Shown piece by piece: positions 25,101 to 40,100 of a stretch of 64,000 bases of DNA. Position 1 is the first letter of the stretch; every line of letters starts with the position of its first letter. The position numbers were made by a program, and so were the translations under genes. Origin of the DNA: Bolinopsis microptera (taxonomy: Eukaryota > Ctenophora > Tentaculata > Lobata > Bolinopsidae); the NCBI RefSeq assembly GCF_026151205.1, contig NC_087084.1:2636845-2700844 (forward strand), given 5' to 3'. The notes under the pieces were generated by a model. It was not told the DNA's origin and made no database searches. It worked only from the letters and a program-made list of their open reading frames with translations.

Positions 25101-28100
25101 TATATTATTATTAATATAACCGTCCTGAACAAACTTTCTCATGGTAAGATAATGGAGTAGGCCTCCACTAAATGTTTGGCTTCTGGTGTACTGTGTACTG
25201 TGTACTGTGTAAGAACCGACCGAAAATCCGGTCCGGTCCGGTATCCGGCCGTTTTTGATCCGGTCCGGTCCGGTTTTAATGCTGATTTTAGCCAGAACCG
25301 GATTTTAAATTCATTCCTATTTTTATCGAGTGAACTTATATTTTTTATAACTTTACTACTATTTTACTATCAAAATATCATCCCCTTAGCGATCCCGGCT
25401 GACTGTCGCCCTACAGCAGTTTAGACGAGACACTAAGTCTCAGCAGATTAATTTAGATACTCGCCTCGCGCAAAATGTTCACAAACGCCAGACAGTCTGA
25501 AGCCAAGTTGTGCAGAGGTTGGAGACTCCAAGTCTGAGCTCATTGTTGCTATATTTGTTGCACGTGCACGGCGCACAGGCGCCAGCTCGTCAGGGGGTGA
25601 AATCGAGTTTGATTTTGTTGTTCCTAAGTTTAACGACATGGTATAATATATATCTAGATACTATATTCGAAATTATCGTGCAGCAACTGTTTGAAATCCG
25701 GTATAATCCGGCGAGCCTTTAAATAAGAGCCCGAATCCGGTATCCGGTCCGGTCCGGTCCGGCATGCCGGATTTTTTATTGAGATCCGGTCCAGTCCGGT
25801 CCGGCAGCAAAAAAGCCGTTCCGGTCGGTTCCTAGTACTGTGTACTGTGTACTGTGTATCAGTGTACTGTCTCCTGTGTCCTGTGTACTGTGTACTGTGT
25901 ACTGTGTACTGTGTACTGTGTACCAGTGTACCAGTGTACCAGTGTACCAGTGTACCAGTGTACTGTGTACTGTGTACTGTGTACCAGTGTACCAGTGTAC
26001 CAGTGTACCAGTGTACTGTGTATTGTGTACTGTGTACTGTGTACTGTGTACTGTGTACTGTGTACTGTGTACTGTGTACTGTGTACTGTGTACTGTGTAC
26101 TGTGTACTGTGTACTGTGTACTGTGTACTGTGTACTGTGTACTGTGTACTGTGTACTGTGTACTGTGTACTGTGTACTGTGTACTGTGTACTGTGTACTG
26201 TGTACTGTGTACTGTATTGTGCACTGAACTTATATTATTATTAATATAACAGTCCTGAACAAAATTTCTCATGGTAAGATAATGGAGTAGGCCTCCACTA
26301 AATGCGTGGCTTACTACTAGAGTACTAGTAAACCCAACACAACTTTTGGCCAACGTTAATTAAATTTGAACAAACTTTTCCATTTTTGGTACAGGCTAGT
26401 CCTAAACTATCTCACAGCTTAGCCCACCAGCTTCAGAGTCTGAGTACCTAATACAGTAACCATAGTAACCATAGTAACCATAGTAACCATAGTAACTGTT
26501 GCTATAACTCATTGATTAGAAAATTAGAACTAGCTAACTAGCCTGAAATAGAGCCTGAAGGAGCTATGTTATGGTTGCTTGGGTACAAGCTAAATGTCTT
26601 TCCAATAATAACGACACCCTGCAGAGTGCAGCTGTACCATAGCAACCCCTTCCAGGACAAGGAAAAACTCCTTCTGTACGACATGTTTCGGTGCATAACA
26701 TCAGCACAGCTGCCAAGAAAATAATTACTATCTACCATTCTAAATTTGAAACTGTACGCCGCCAAGTTTACCTACAAAAATGACAGGCACCAGAAAAACG
26801 AGCTCTAATCTAGATTTCTAACACTCTTTTGTGGCATCTGTCATATTAATGAGTTTACTTTTTGTCTAGCCACGTTATCAGCTTATTAGATAGTCATTAG
26901 TAAAATAAGAGCATTTAGATCTCATTGCATGCTTCGCTGACTGCTGTAATCACTAATGCCTGCTGTAATTTAGCGATCACAGAGCGTTAAAGTGCAACTT
27001 TGATCCTGCTAAATTAGTTTGAAATAAGTCACCTGACGGTGGACTTTTAGGATTGATATTACATAGTTTAACTACTATTCACAGCGAAATTTTGACCAAA
27101 TAATGAACCAGTTACGGTAATCCGAGTAAAATGTAGGGCTGTAGTCTGTACCTTGCGCAACTAAGGTACGTTAATATAATAGCTATATTTTTCTTAACCA
27201 CTTTATGTAATACACTAATACAGTCATCACGAGGGTTACTAATAGGGCCTGTCGTGATATCATGGATCGCTTAGGTTCCACCAGTCCTCATAATTCTGCG
27301 GCCTCTATGTGTCGTCAATTAGTAACCGTTACTAATTAACACACTACCCCACCCCAAGGTAAGCGAGTGAGAGAGTCTGCTTGTTAAAGTAAATTATTTT
27401 GAAGTGTGCACTTTATAATATATTACAAAATAAAGGTCATAAAGAAAAGGTCTATGTTTAGATTTATACTGTTGAAATATTATTTAATAGATCTTACAAT
27501 ACAAAAACAGGCCTTATCAATTTTTAAAGGAATATATCATACTTTGGAAATGGGCGGGATATATTATAATATAATATATGATATTTTGTTTCAGTTCATT
27601 AAAGTGAGGGATAAAGAGTGGGCAGTGTTGTAATGGTTTCTACACGGTAAATATCAGGATGGGACAGTGTTGTAATGGTTTCTACACGGTATATACCAGG
27701 GTGGGACAGTGTTGTAATGGTTTCTACACGTATATACCAGGGTGGGACAGTGTTGTAATGGTTTCTACAAGGTAAATACCAGGGTGGGACAGTGTTGTAA
27801 TGGTTTCTACACGGTATATACCAGGATGGGACAGTGTTGTAATGGTTTCTACACGGTATATACCAGGATGGGACAGTGTTGTAATGGTTTCTACACGGTA
27901 TATACCAGGATGGGACAGTGTTGTAATGGTTTCTACACGGTATATACCAGGATGGGACAGTGTTGTAATGGTTTCTACACGGTATATACCAGGGTGGGAC
28001 AGTGTTGTAATGGTTTCTACACGGTATATACCAGGGTGGGACAGTGTTGTAATGGTTTCTACACGGTATATACCAGGGTGGGACAGTGTTGTAATGGTTT

Positions 28101-31100
28101 CTACACGGTATATACCAGGATGGGACAGTGTTGTAATGGTTTCTACACGGTATATACCAGGGTGGGACAGTGTTGTAATGGTTTCTACACGGTATATATC
28201 AGGGTGGGACAGTGTTGTAATGGTTTCTACACGGTAAATATCAGGGTGGGACAGTGTTGTAATGGTTTCTACACGGTATATACCAGGGTGGGACAGTGTT
28301 GTAATGGCTTCTACACGGTATATATCAGGATGGGACAGTGTTGTAATGGTTTCTACAAGGTATATACCAGGGTGGGACAGTGTTGTAATGGTTTCTACAC
28401 GGTAAATATCAGGGTGGGACAGTGTTGTAATGGTTTCTACAAGGTATATACCAGAGTGGGACAGTGTTGTAATGGTTTCTACACGGTAAATACCAGGGTG
28501 GGACAGTGTTGTAATGGTTTCTACAAGGTATATACCAGAGTGGGACAGTGTTGTAATGGTTTCTACACGGTAAATACCAGGGTGGGACAGTGTTGTAATG
28601 GTTTCTACACGGTATATACCAGGGTGGGACAGTGTTGTAATGGTTTCTACACGGTAAATACCAGGGTGGGACAGTGTTGTAATGGTTTCTACACGGTATA
28701 TACCAGGGTGGGACAGTGTTGTAATGGTTTCTACACGGTATATACCAGGGTGGGACAGTGTTGTAATGGTTTCTACACGGTAAATATCAGGGTGGGACAG
28801 TGTTGTAATGGTTTCTACACGGTATATATCAGGATGGGACAGTGTTGTAATGGTTTCTACAAGGTATATACCAGGATGGGACAGTGTTGTAATGGTTTCT
28901 ACACGGTAAATATCAGGGTGGGACAGTGTTGTAATGGTTTCTACACGGTATATACCAGGATGGGACAGTGTTGTAATGGTTTCTACAAGGTATATACCAG
29001 GGTGAGACAGTGTTGTAATGGTTTCTACACGGTATATACCAGGGTGGGACAGTGTTGTAATGGTTTCTACACGGTATATACCAGGATCAAGGATGCGACA
29101 GTGTTGTAATGGTTTCTACACGGTAAATATCAGGGTGGGACAGTGTTGTAATGGTTTCTACACGGTATATACCAGGGTGGGACAGTGTTGTAATGGTTTC
29201 TACACGGTATATATCAGGGTGGGACAGTGTTGTAATGGTTTCTACACGGTATATACCAGGGTGGGACAGTGTTGTAATGGTTTCTACACGGTATATACCA
29301 GGGTGGGACAGTGTTGTAATGGTTTCTACAAGGTAAATATCAGGGTGGGACAGTGTTGTAATGGTTTCTACAAGGTATATACCAGGGTGGGACAGTGTTG
29401 TAATGGTTTCTACACGGTAAATATCAGGGTGGGACAGTGTTGTAATGGTTTCTACAAGGTATATATCAGGGTGGGACAGTGTTGTAATGGTTTCTACACG
29501 GTATATACCAGGGTGGGACAGTGTTGTAATGGTTTATACACGGTAAATATCAGGGTGGGACAGTGTTGTAATGGTTTCTACAAGGTATATACCAGGGTGG
29601 GACAGTGTTGTAATGGTTTCTACAAGGTATATACCAGGGTGGGACAGTGTTGTAATGGTTTCTACACAGTATATACCAGGGTGGGACAGTGTTGTAATGG
29701 TTTCTACAAGGTATATACCAGGGTGGGACAGTGTTGTAATGGTTTCTACACAGTATATACCAGGGTGGGACAGTGTTGTAATGGTTTCTACACCTGTTCG
29801 TAAACACCCAAGTGTTGTTGGTTCTGAGCATGCAGTATATCAGCTCAGCGTGGACGCTGTTACTGGTTCTCTACAATGACCGGAACACGTATTATAGATC
29901 AACAAGCACAGCACATAGTGATTTATTGTATTGATTATGGTTTTATCTTTAGTAACCAAATTAGTGAGACCTATATTAATAGTAATGTACACATTCACAC
30001 AGTAAATCTCCTAAGACTCAGCGTTTGAATTACCAGCAACCGTCCCATGGTAATTAACCGGGTGTTAACAACACAATCTATTGTTTATATCACCGAAGGT
30101 CGGCAGCACAGTGATTCGGGGCGATTTGACAGCATCTTGCTAAAGAAGTACATCACCATACTGGCAGTGTATGTAATATAGGCTTTTCTTTATTATTAAC
30201 ATACAAGATTGGGACATTTCAACATGTCTTTGTCGCACACTTATCACACGGATGGGAATGTTTGTTAAATGGTAGAAAGTAAGAATTACACAAGGTAATA
30301 TATCTGTGTACAGGGATATGTAACTGGTTATATATCTACGTTATACCAGGTGGGACATGTTGAGCATCTTCTACATCGTATGAATGTATAGTAAGTGGTC
30401 TAAGACCTTATTTGATTTAATGGTTTTTACGTAAATTCAGGATGTTAAACGTTTCAAAATAGGTACTTTACAAATACCAGTCAATATCCACAGGTTATTA
30501 TGGCAGTTGATTTATACCTATTTAATTGATAAAAAGTAATTAATACCTTTGGAACGTAGTCGTTTTTGGTTTCTAGTATGCAAAAAGTATATTTTACAGT
30601 TAAAGGATGGTAGTGGTGTGTAATTTGTACACGGTAATAGTCCTGCCACAAACCTTAATGGATTCTACCGCCGATTAATACTTACAGTTGCCATGATTGT
30701 ATGTTCTAACACACACGATATAGTACTATCAGATTCGGTTGCAAGACAGGATATAAACGTTGTCTTTTAACCTAGAAATGAAGTTTAAGACAGGCTGGAC
30801 TGCACGTTAAGGGTTCTATTCGGAATTTCTACTGGCAGCATCGTAATACTGTGTGATGGAAGTGTATCGTAAATGAATATGCTACAGCACCGTACAATTC
30901 TTCCTTTGTTACGGTAGTGTGTCGTTGTAAGCTATTTACACGTATGCACTCGTTGAGGTAACGTTAGTATGTTAGTAATGTGAGTACTCGTGACTCATAA
31001 CTTGATGTTATACCGGGGTGTGGGTTGTAAGAATGGATGTGCGGATGAAGTAGAGCTTACCACACGCTATACCAGGGTACGCAGTTACGATCTTGATATA

Positions 31101-34100
31101 AGAAATGGTAAGATATCGCTGATAGATCAAGAATCACCTGGAGTGGGAAGTTTCTCGCAGAAATGGTGGTCTACAAAGTGAATATAACCTAGGATGTCAC
31201 CCTACTTACTAAAGGTTTCTACACGGTATGATACGATCCCTGTTGGGACCAGGTTGTGCAATGGTTCCAGGTAATCAATACAGGATGGTAACCCACATGC
31301 ATTGTAATCTACACAGTATATACCAGTGGGACAGTGTTGACTAAGGGTTCTAAACACCTGTTCCCAGTTAAAACACCCAAATTAGTGTTGAGTTACTGAG
31401 CATGCAGTTACAGCTCAGCGTGACGCTGTTACTGCTTCTCTAAATGACCGAGATATTATTAGATCCAACTATAGCACAGACACATAGTGGAATTTATTTG
31501 TATTGAGTTATGGTTTTATTCTTTAGTAACCAAATTTAAGTGAACCTATCATTAATAGTCAATTACACAATTACACATGTACTAAGCTCCTTTAACCAGC
31601 GTTTTAATTACCCAAGCAACCGTCACCATGGTGATAAATTAACACCAGGGTGTCAACAGCACCATCTGTTGTTATATATCAGCTCTAAGAGTCGAAGCAG
31701 CAGCAGCAGGATATCGGGCGCGATTTGACAGCATCTTGCTAAATTATGAAGTACATCAACATACTGCAGTGTATATAATTATAGTGCTTTCTCTTTATTA
31801 TTACATTCCAATATTGTACAAATTTCAACATTTCTTTGTGCGCACCACATGCATCACACAGATGGAATGTTATGTGTAATTGTATGGTAGAAAGTAAAGA
31901 ATTGACACAAAATGAGACATTATATTCTGTGTACAGAGGACATGACACTACATAATATAATCCTACTGTTACCATGGAGACATGTTAGCATCTCTACATC
32001 TGTTGATGGAATGTAGGTAGTAAGTGGTTCTTAAGACCTTACTTTATGATTTAGATTTATTTACTGATACATTCAGGATTTAAACTTTCAAAAAAGGTAA
32101 CTTTAACAAAATACAGTCAATACTCCAGTCTCCACAGGTATATTATGGCCAGTCTGATTTATTACCATAATTTAATTGATAAAAAGTAAATTTAAGTACG
32201 CTTTAAACGTAGTCGTTTTTGCTTTCTAGTATGTCAAAAAGTATATTTTAAACTTAAAATTGGTTGGTAGTGGTGTAGTAATATGGTAAAAAACTGCAGT
32301 GACTGAGAATTGAAACGGCTGTCAGTCGTCAGATGGGAAATGCAAATTTGAGTTATCAAAATTACAAATTTAGTGTCTTCTTGACAGTTTTAGTGTCTAC
32401 TCGAGTACTCGCAATTCGAATTAAGAAAAGACGAAACCTTGGGAGAAATTCACCACCCTGATTACATACTTTACAGTTCCAATGATTGTAGCTCTAACAC
32501 AACACGATATCAAAGTACAATATAGATTTCCGAACTTGGCAAGCACAGATCATAAACGTAGTACTTTTAACCCAGAAATATAAAGTTTTAAGGAAAGCTG
32601 AGACTGCACGTTAAAAGAGCGTTCTATTCAGGAATATTATCTATCTGGCAAGCATTGTAGATTTGTGCTGCATGAAGTGTCCTGTAAAGAATTCACACTA
32701 CAGCAACCGTACAATTCCTTCCTTTGTTACCGAGTAGTTTGTCGTTAAGATAACATTTCACTTTGCAGCTCGTTGAGTAACTCGTTAGTAACTCGTTAGT
32801 AACTCGTTAGTAACTCGTTAGTAACTCGTTGAGTAACTCGTGAACTCATACCGTTGATTGTTAGACGGGGTAGTTGGAGTTGTAAGAATGGATGAGCGGG
32901 ATGAAGTAGAGCTTACCACAAGCCTAACAGGGCTACCCAGTATATACGATCTTGATAAAGGAAATGGTAAGATATTCGCCTTGATAGAATCAGGGAATCA
33001 CACTGGAGTGGAGAAGTTTCTGGCAGAAAGGGGTCACAAAGTGAATATCACACCAAAGATAGGATGTTCTCCCATACACTACTCAAAGTTGAATCTTGCC
33101 AACTGTGAGAATGAAAATGACGATACTCCACTGATCATGGCAGCCAAGGTTGACTGCAAGATGGTCCAGATAGTTATCAAGTACGGAGGTAACCCCAACC
33201 ATGCCAATAAGGATAGAGATACCCCACTCAGCATCGCAGCCAATAGAAGCGACAGAGAAACTATAGATGTACTTCTGTTAGCAGGGGGTAACCTCAGGGC
33301 TGCTGTGGTAAAGCTTACATCAGCATTAAGGTACATCTCTGAAAAACAGCTCAAAGAATCTACCAGAGCTGGCTTCAGTGTCAGGCCCTTGACTATTTTA
33401 TTAGCAGATGATGTATATCTAAAGTGCAGAGATCCTATAAAAACAGCTTTCGATGTCTGTAAAGATATCGAGCACATAAAGGACGTAAGAGACGAGTTCA
33501 AAATTGAATTTGAGTTGCTGATGAGGGATTCAGATCTTTTTGCATACAAGTTTCTCAACCATTGTGATAAAATGTTTGAAGCGAGGGAGATATTAACGTC
33601 ATCTCTAAACCTCCTTACAACTGCGATAGATCGAAGCAAGAAAAAATTTGTCTCTCACCCGTTCAGCCAGCAGATCATTAATGAACGTTGGTACGGTGAA
33701 ACTGCTAACAGATTATTGTTCGGAAAGACTCTAATAACATTCAAGTACTTGACAAGCCCTCTAGTACTACCATTACTCTTTCTGAAGTTTCTCTTCATTG
33801 ATATTTGCAGAGGTATTCCTTTCATGGACTCGTCTTTTGCTGATCTATTGAGGTTGTTGTTCGTCCCTTGTTTGTGCTTCACAACAGATGCAATAAACTA
33901 CATAGGCTTCATGGCTGTGATGGTTAGTACTTGCCTTATTCCATTTGGAGCGGGAACATATAAGGTGACCGCTATAGAATACGTGCTTTACTACTGCGTA
34001 TTCGCTAGGATTCTCATTGAGACTGACCTTCTCATTCAACAAACCTGGAAGCGATACTTTCGCAACTTCTGGAACTTTGTAGATTTATCCGTCATATTAC

Positions 34101-37100
34101 TGTTAGTGGTGGCTGCAATTTATAAGGGCAGCATAAACTATATTATAAGCAGACAGCAAAACATTATCGAGGCAAGCAATTACAATTCCCGCGAGTTCAA
34201 CATCACGTGGTATGCGGGCCAAGAAGATATCCTGATCAACCAGCATGACAATTCTATGAACGTGAACTTCATCTACGCTGTTGCCGAATTCATCTTGACA
34301 ATTAGGCTGCTCAGTCTTCTAGAAATCCACAAATCACTTGGTACAATGTTGATTGCACTGAAGTATCTGGCTGCTGACGTCATAAAATTTGGTGTGATCC
34401 TTCTTACAATCATATTAGGAACATCTGTAGCTATTTTCTCCATGACCATTGCTCTGCAAGAATGGAATCAGGAATTGGAGACGATAGCGGTGCTTTATGA
34501 CTGGCCAGAAGGCCTCCCAAAGAAGCTGCCTGACGTAACTGATGAAAGGAATAGGATAGAAATACCAGATGTATTTGCCACCTTCTCAGACACATTACGA
34601 AACATCTTGTGGGGGACGTTTGGACTTCTTGATGTCGTGGTAAGTCATATAATTTGTAGATTTTTTAGCTTTATACAAATCTGTATCACTTTGCCCGTTT
34701 CATATAGCGAGGGAAAATACATCTGTAGATTCAATAGATGAATATGATGACTATGATAAACAGGACAAGCGAAATCTGTGATCATTCTCTTTCAGAATCT
34801 GAAGATAGAGAAAGAACAACCTACCACAGACTTCATAAACATAATGATGATTCTGTACGTTCTTCTCTCATGTGTGCTTCTGCTAAACATGCTCATCGGT
34901 ATTCTGAGCAGCACGTTTGACATGGTTAAACAGAACTGTGATATTGAGTGGAAATATGCACGAAGTACCCTGCTCAAGGTACATAATTTAGTTTTTCATT
35001 TAATTGTATTTTAGTTTTTCAACAATGCTAACCCGACCTACACAAGGGTAAAAAAACAGTTGCAGAATATTTAGTGTGCTGTAGTACCATTCCAAGCAGT
35101 CTAACCAACTATGTATCAGATATATTTTATGATTTATGAGGGATTGACAATTAAATTTTCAGGAGTACAGCAGGGCGCAACCTTTCCTCTTTCCATTCTT
35201 CCCTTTTCTTTTTCCCTTTATTATTTGGTTCCGCCGAAAGTTGAGACAGGAGCAGACTAAGAACCGTCAGAAAGATAGCAATCTTACAGAAGAGAATGAA
35301 CGTGACAAGCTAATTGAGGCAGTCTGCGATAGGTTTATGTTTGGGAACTTAGTTGGTGGATCTGATGGTGATGGTGATATGGAGGATCAATCTTTTGAGA
35401 CAAGAATGAAGTTTAGAAAGCAAAAATCTGTGTTGCTACAGATAGCACAAAAAGTAAAAAGCAAAAGTAAAGCACAAAAGTAAAAGGAAAGAAGTAGAAT
35501 TTGAAAGAGAATAGAGTGAGTGATAATGGATATTGATTCGGACAGAGTAGTAGATTGTTATTAAATAAACTAATTACAACACTACAAATCTATTACATTT
35601 AAATTTGAGAATTATGTAATGTAACGCGATGGAAGTATTTTAAGCGGGCATATCCTGTCTAAACCCAGGATGCACGACATAAAGAATTTGTTTTAACTTG
35701 TTTGTATGAAAAGCATCAATAAACAATTTATATCTTTATATCTAGCGTGAGTTCAAGATAGGTAACAATTGAATAATACGGTCAGAAAGTCTAGTGTTAT
35801 ACACTAATTACAGGGTGTTCCACATAAAATATGACCTCGTTGAAAGAGAATAAACAATCTTTATGAAGGAGCATATAATGCATTATGTATATATTTTGTA
35901 TATATAATTATGAATATTTTATATATATATTGTGATATAATTGAGTGAATCGTTGGTTAGTTTCTTATAATTTATTTATTTTGTTAGCTTCTTGAAAAGA
36001 GAGGGAATGTTTTATTGATTTAGCAAACAAATAATTTTATCAAAATTACAAACGTAGATGAGAATAATTAATACTATATTAATTAGCCTCTTAGACTAGA
36101 ATCAGTAAAGACGCTTCAGTTATTCATGAATTGTGAAACTCAACATGAGATGGAGTTTCCAGAATTTTGATGATTTCTTGAATATAAATACCGAAATGAT
36201 GATACCGAGTGTATCCTACTTTTGAAAGGTACGCACAGGTATTGCATAGAACAAAGCTTCAGACCTCCTTAAAAGCTTAAATTTTTAATGTACATTTCGG
36301 GAGTAAATTCAAATTAATCATTGGCTTCATGGAAGAAATTTATGAGATTCTAAACAGAGTTACCATCCGTTCAAGCTTTGAAAAATAAAGGCGTCAAGAT
36401 CTTCAAGTAGATTTTTCTAACAATTATCCAGTTGTAACTTATTTCATGAGGATGAATTATTGAAAAGTCCCTCTGAAGCTTTCAAGATTACGGCAACTCC
36501 TATATTATATTCTAAACAGCAGATGTTGCAATAAAAATATACTGTAAGGTCATCTCAAAAATTCAAAAATTCAACAAAGTCAAGAAAATTGATATTTGTA
36601 TTACTGTTTAAAAAGTAATATTCATATTTATCTTAAAATTTACGATCTTTATTCAGAGTATTGGTTATCATAACGCCACAATGAATAGAAATAATTCATT
36701 GTTGATGCAAGTTCGGTATTTCAATGTGATGTCTAATCTGTATTCTTCTCGTTACTTCGCACATTTTACTTTTCATTGATTTAAATCTGCAGCTGTCGGT
36801 AGATTTTAAGCCACCATCTGATTTTTGCGGTTGAAATAAGACTATGTGTGAACTGTGAAGAATGAAGCAGGAAGACAAGATGCACGACACACAGCTTGAT
36901 GTTTCTATCGCTGCAAAACAAGAAAAAGAAACATCCAGAGAAATAGAAGGTCTGGAGGAACCAAGGGAAAACGGATCAAAGAGGACAGAAAGAGGCCTCA
37001 AAGTAGAAATATCAATTCCTGAAATCAAAATGGAGTGCTTGTCCCTCCACTCCAATTCAGACCTAGATTACAAGAAAAATGAAGATGAACCGACTGTGGC

Positions 37101-40100
37101 ATCCAGGGACTTCAAGACAGTAGAAAAAGAACCACAAAGTAGTCCCAAGCTAGCAGGCATGCCCAGCATTCGTGACCTTGATAAAGGAAATGGTAAGATA
37201 TTCGCCTTGATAGAATCAGGGAATCACACTGGAGTGGAGAAGTTTCTCGCAGAAAGGGGTCACAAAGTGAATATCACACCAAAGATAGGATGTTCTCCCA
37301 TACACTACTCAAAGTTGAATCTCGCCAACTGTGAGAATGAAAAAGGAGATAGCCCACTAATCATGGCAGCTAAAATTGACTGCACCATGCTGGATATCAT
37401 CCTAAGTTATGGAGGTAATCCAAATTATACCAATGTAGACAGAGACAGCCCATTAACCATAGCAGCCAATCGTTATGACAAGGAAACAATAAGTGCTCTA
37501 CTGTTAGCAGGTGGTAACCTCGAGGCTGCGGTTGTAAAGTTAACTTCGTCTCTAAGGTACGTATCAGAAAAAGAGGTCCAGGATAACAGTGAAAGCGGCT
37601 TTAGTGTTAGGCCATTGACAATCTTGTTGTCTGATAACGTATACTTGAAGTGCAGGGACCCGATTAAAACAGCATTATGTGTCGATAAGAGCATCAAGAA
37701 GATTAAGAACGTCCGTGATGAGTTTACAGTTGAGTTTGAAATGTTGATGCAGGAAGCAGATGTTTTTGCGTACAAGTTCCTGGACCACTGTGATAAGATG
37801 GCTGAGGCAAAGGAAATCCTATCTCACCCAGTAAACTTATTGAGAATAGCCATAGATCAGGAGAAAAAACAGTTTGTGTCTCACCCATTTAGTCAACAGC
37901 TCATCAACGAGCGTTGGAATGGAGATTTAACCAACACCCTCATTCATGGAAAGACAGTGATATATCTGAAATATATCACAAGCCCGATAGTACTGCCATT
38001 GCTCTTTCTTAAGTTTCTCCTGTTTGAAATCCACAAGGGTATCCCAATCATGAAGTGCTCTTTCGCGGCCCTTCTGAGACTAACATTTACTCCTTACTTA
38101 TGCTTTCTCACGGACACAATAAACTACTTGGCCTTTCTGGCAATAGTGGTGTGTGTTTGTGTGATTCAGACCGATTACCAAGTTGGACCGATGGAGACTG
38201 CCCTGTACAGCTGTGTCTTGTCCCGTATCTTCATTGAAGTAGATTTCCTGGTGCAGCAAGGGGCGAGAAGGTACTTCCGCGACTTTTGGAATATGGTGGA
38301 TATCATGGTCATTCTTTTGCTGTCTGTTGCCTCATTCTATGAAGTAATGATCCACTTCAGAGTGGAGCATATTAACCGAAAGTACAGTAAGGAAATGGAG
38401 ACAGAGCAGCCATTTGATTACAAAAAACTGGAAGAAAACGTGATGAAGGCACATCAGGATGCAATGAGAGTCAACTATATTCATTCGGTCACAGAATTTA
38501 TCCTGACAATACGCATTCTTGGTCTGTTAGAAATCTCTAAATCACTTGGCACAATGCTGATAGCCCTGAAATACCTGATAATAGATGTTCTGAAATTTGG
38601 AATTCTTTTGCTGACAATCGTCTTCGGAACAGCCATAGCAATTTACTCCATGACAATAACCATCAATGAATGGAACGTCGAACTGGAAAGATCGTCAGAA
38701 TTATTCGCTGATAACTACACTTTCACCCTGCTACCGTACAACAGGAGCCACCCTGAGGGTATAGTAAAGCCCCCAGGCGTATTCAAGACTTTTCCTGATA
38801 CCATGAGGAATCTTTTGTGGTCTACATTCGGCCTGCTTAATGTTGAGGTAATAATCTTGTTTGCCTGCTCTGTTATTTTTAAATGACGCTTCATTTCATC
38901 ATGAATCCTTTATTACTTTTTCAACTGTAATGACAATTTTCCATCGACATAATTCATTAAATTACGTCCGGTTTCATTAAACCAATCCACAGGAGCTGTC
39001 CTGTAAACACGAGAACTCAACAACAGACTTTATCAACGTGGTTCTCCTCCTTTACATCATCCTATCCTGTGTGTTGCTCCTTAACATGCTGATTGGTATT
39101 CTGGGAAGCACTTTTGATAGGATCAAGGATAATTGTGATGTTGAGTGGAAATATGCTCGGAGCCAATTACTCAAGGTAATTAATTAATTAATTATATAAT
39201 TAATTAATTAATTATATAATTAATTAAAATAGTTATCAATTAAATAGTTATCAACAGTTATACATGGCGGGTCTATACTTTAGTTATACCCGATAATTTT
39301 CCATTTTCATCATATATATTATTTAGGACATCCATTCCATTTGCTGCAACTTTATTATTTCAGGAATACAGTAGAGCCCAACCTCTTCTTTTTCCTTTCT
39401 TTACCCTCTGCTTCCCATTCATCATCTGGTTCCGTAAACAGTTGAGAGAAGAAAGAAGGAGAGTTGTGGAGAAGGAAACTGGTTTAACGGAACAAACTGA
39501 ACGTGATAAGCTCATCAGTACCGTCTGTCACAGGTTTTTTAATCACCATATTAATGTCACTGATTTGTTGAAAAGTTTGATTTGCCTCTTTGATAGAATT
39601 GCTTTTGACACTTCCTTTTCTTTCAATGTAGTTTAACATGCGGTCGTATACGATAAGATCGAGGAATGAAAATAAAACTTCTGTTTTTTCATTCTTCTTT
39701 TTATGTTTATATATTTGCCTTTTCATTTTCCTATTACAAACAACACTTAGGTTTACATTCGAGATTGAAGGCTCTAGGCAAATCTCAGCTGATACTGATA
39801 AATGTACAACATTCGAAGAAAGAGTACCAAAACAAAGGTCTGTGCTGAGAAAAGTTGCTGCCAGAATGAAGAAATAAAGAATATTATAGACAGAAACACG
39901 TACTTGTAACTTATAATAACTATGATAACTATGATAACTATGATAACTATGATAACTATGATAACTATGATAACTATGATAACTATGATAACTATGATAA
40001 CTATGATAACTATGATAACTATGATAACTATGATAACTATGATAACTATGATAACTATGATAACTATGATAACTATCATAATTATGATAACAATGATAAC

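Noticed and set aside
24717-26353. Frames of 78-164 codons reading CVLCTVY or TVHSTQY repeats
   Set aside because: Created in all frames by the heptamer/nonamer satellite.
27618-29792. CRISPR-like array
   Set aside because: Units are contiguous 42-bp repeats without unique spacers, in a eukaryotic intron.
27742-29803. 455- and 261-codon frames in the 42-bp array
   Set aside because: A unit length divisible by three keeps frames open; there is no start context, no domain and no non-repeat extension.
33079-33639. 186-codon minus-strand frame
   Set aside because: Shadow of the first TRPC-like coding exon; no family resemblance. The same applies to 37473-37775 and 36696-37055.
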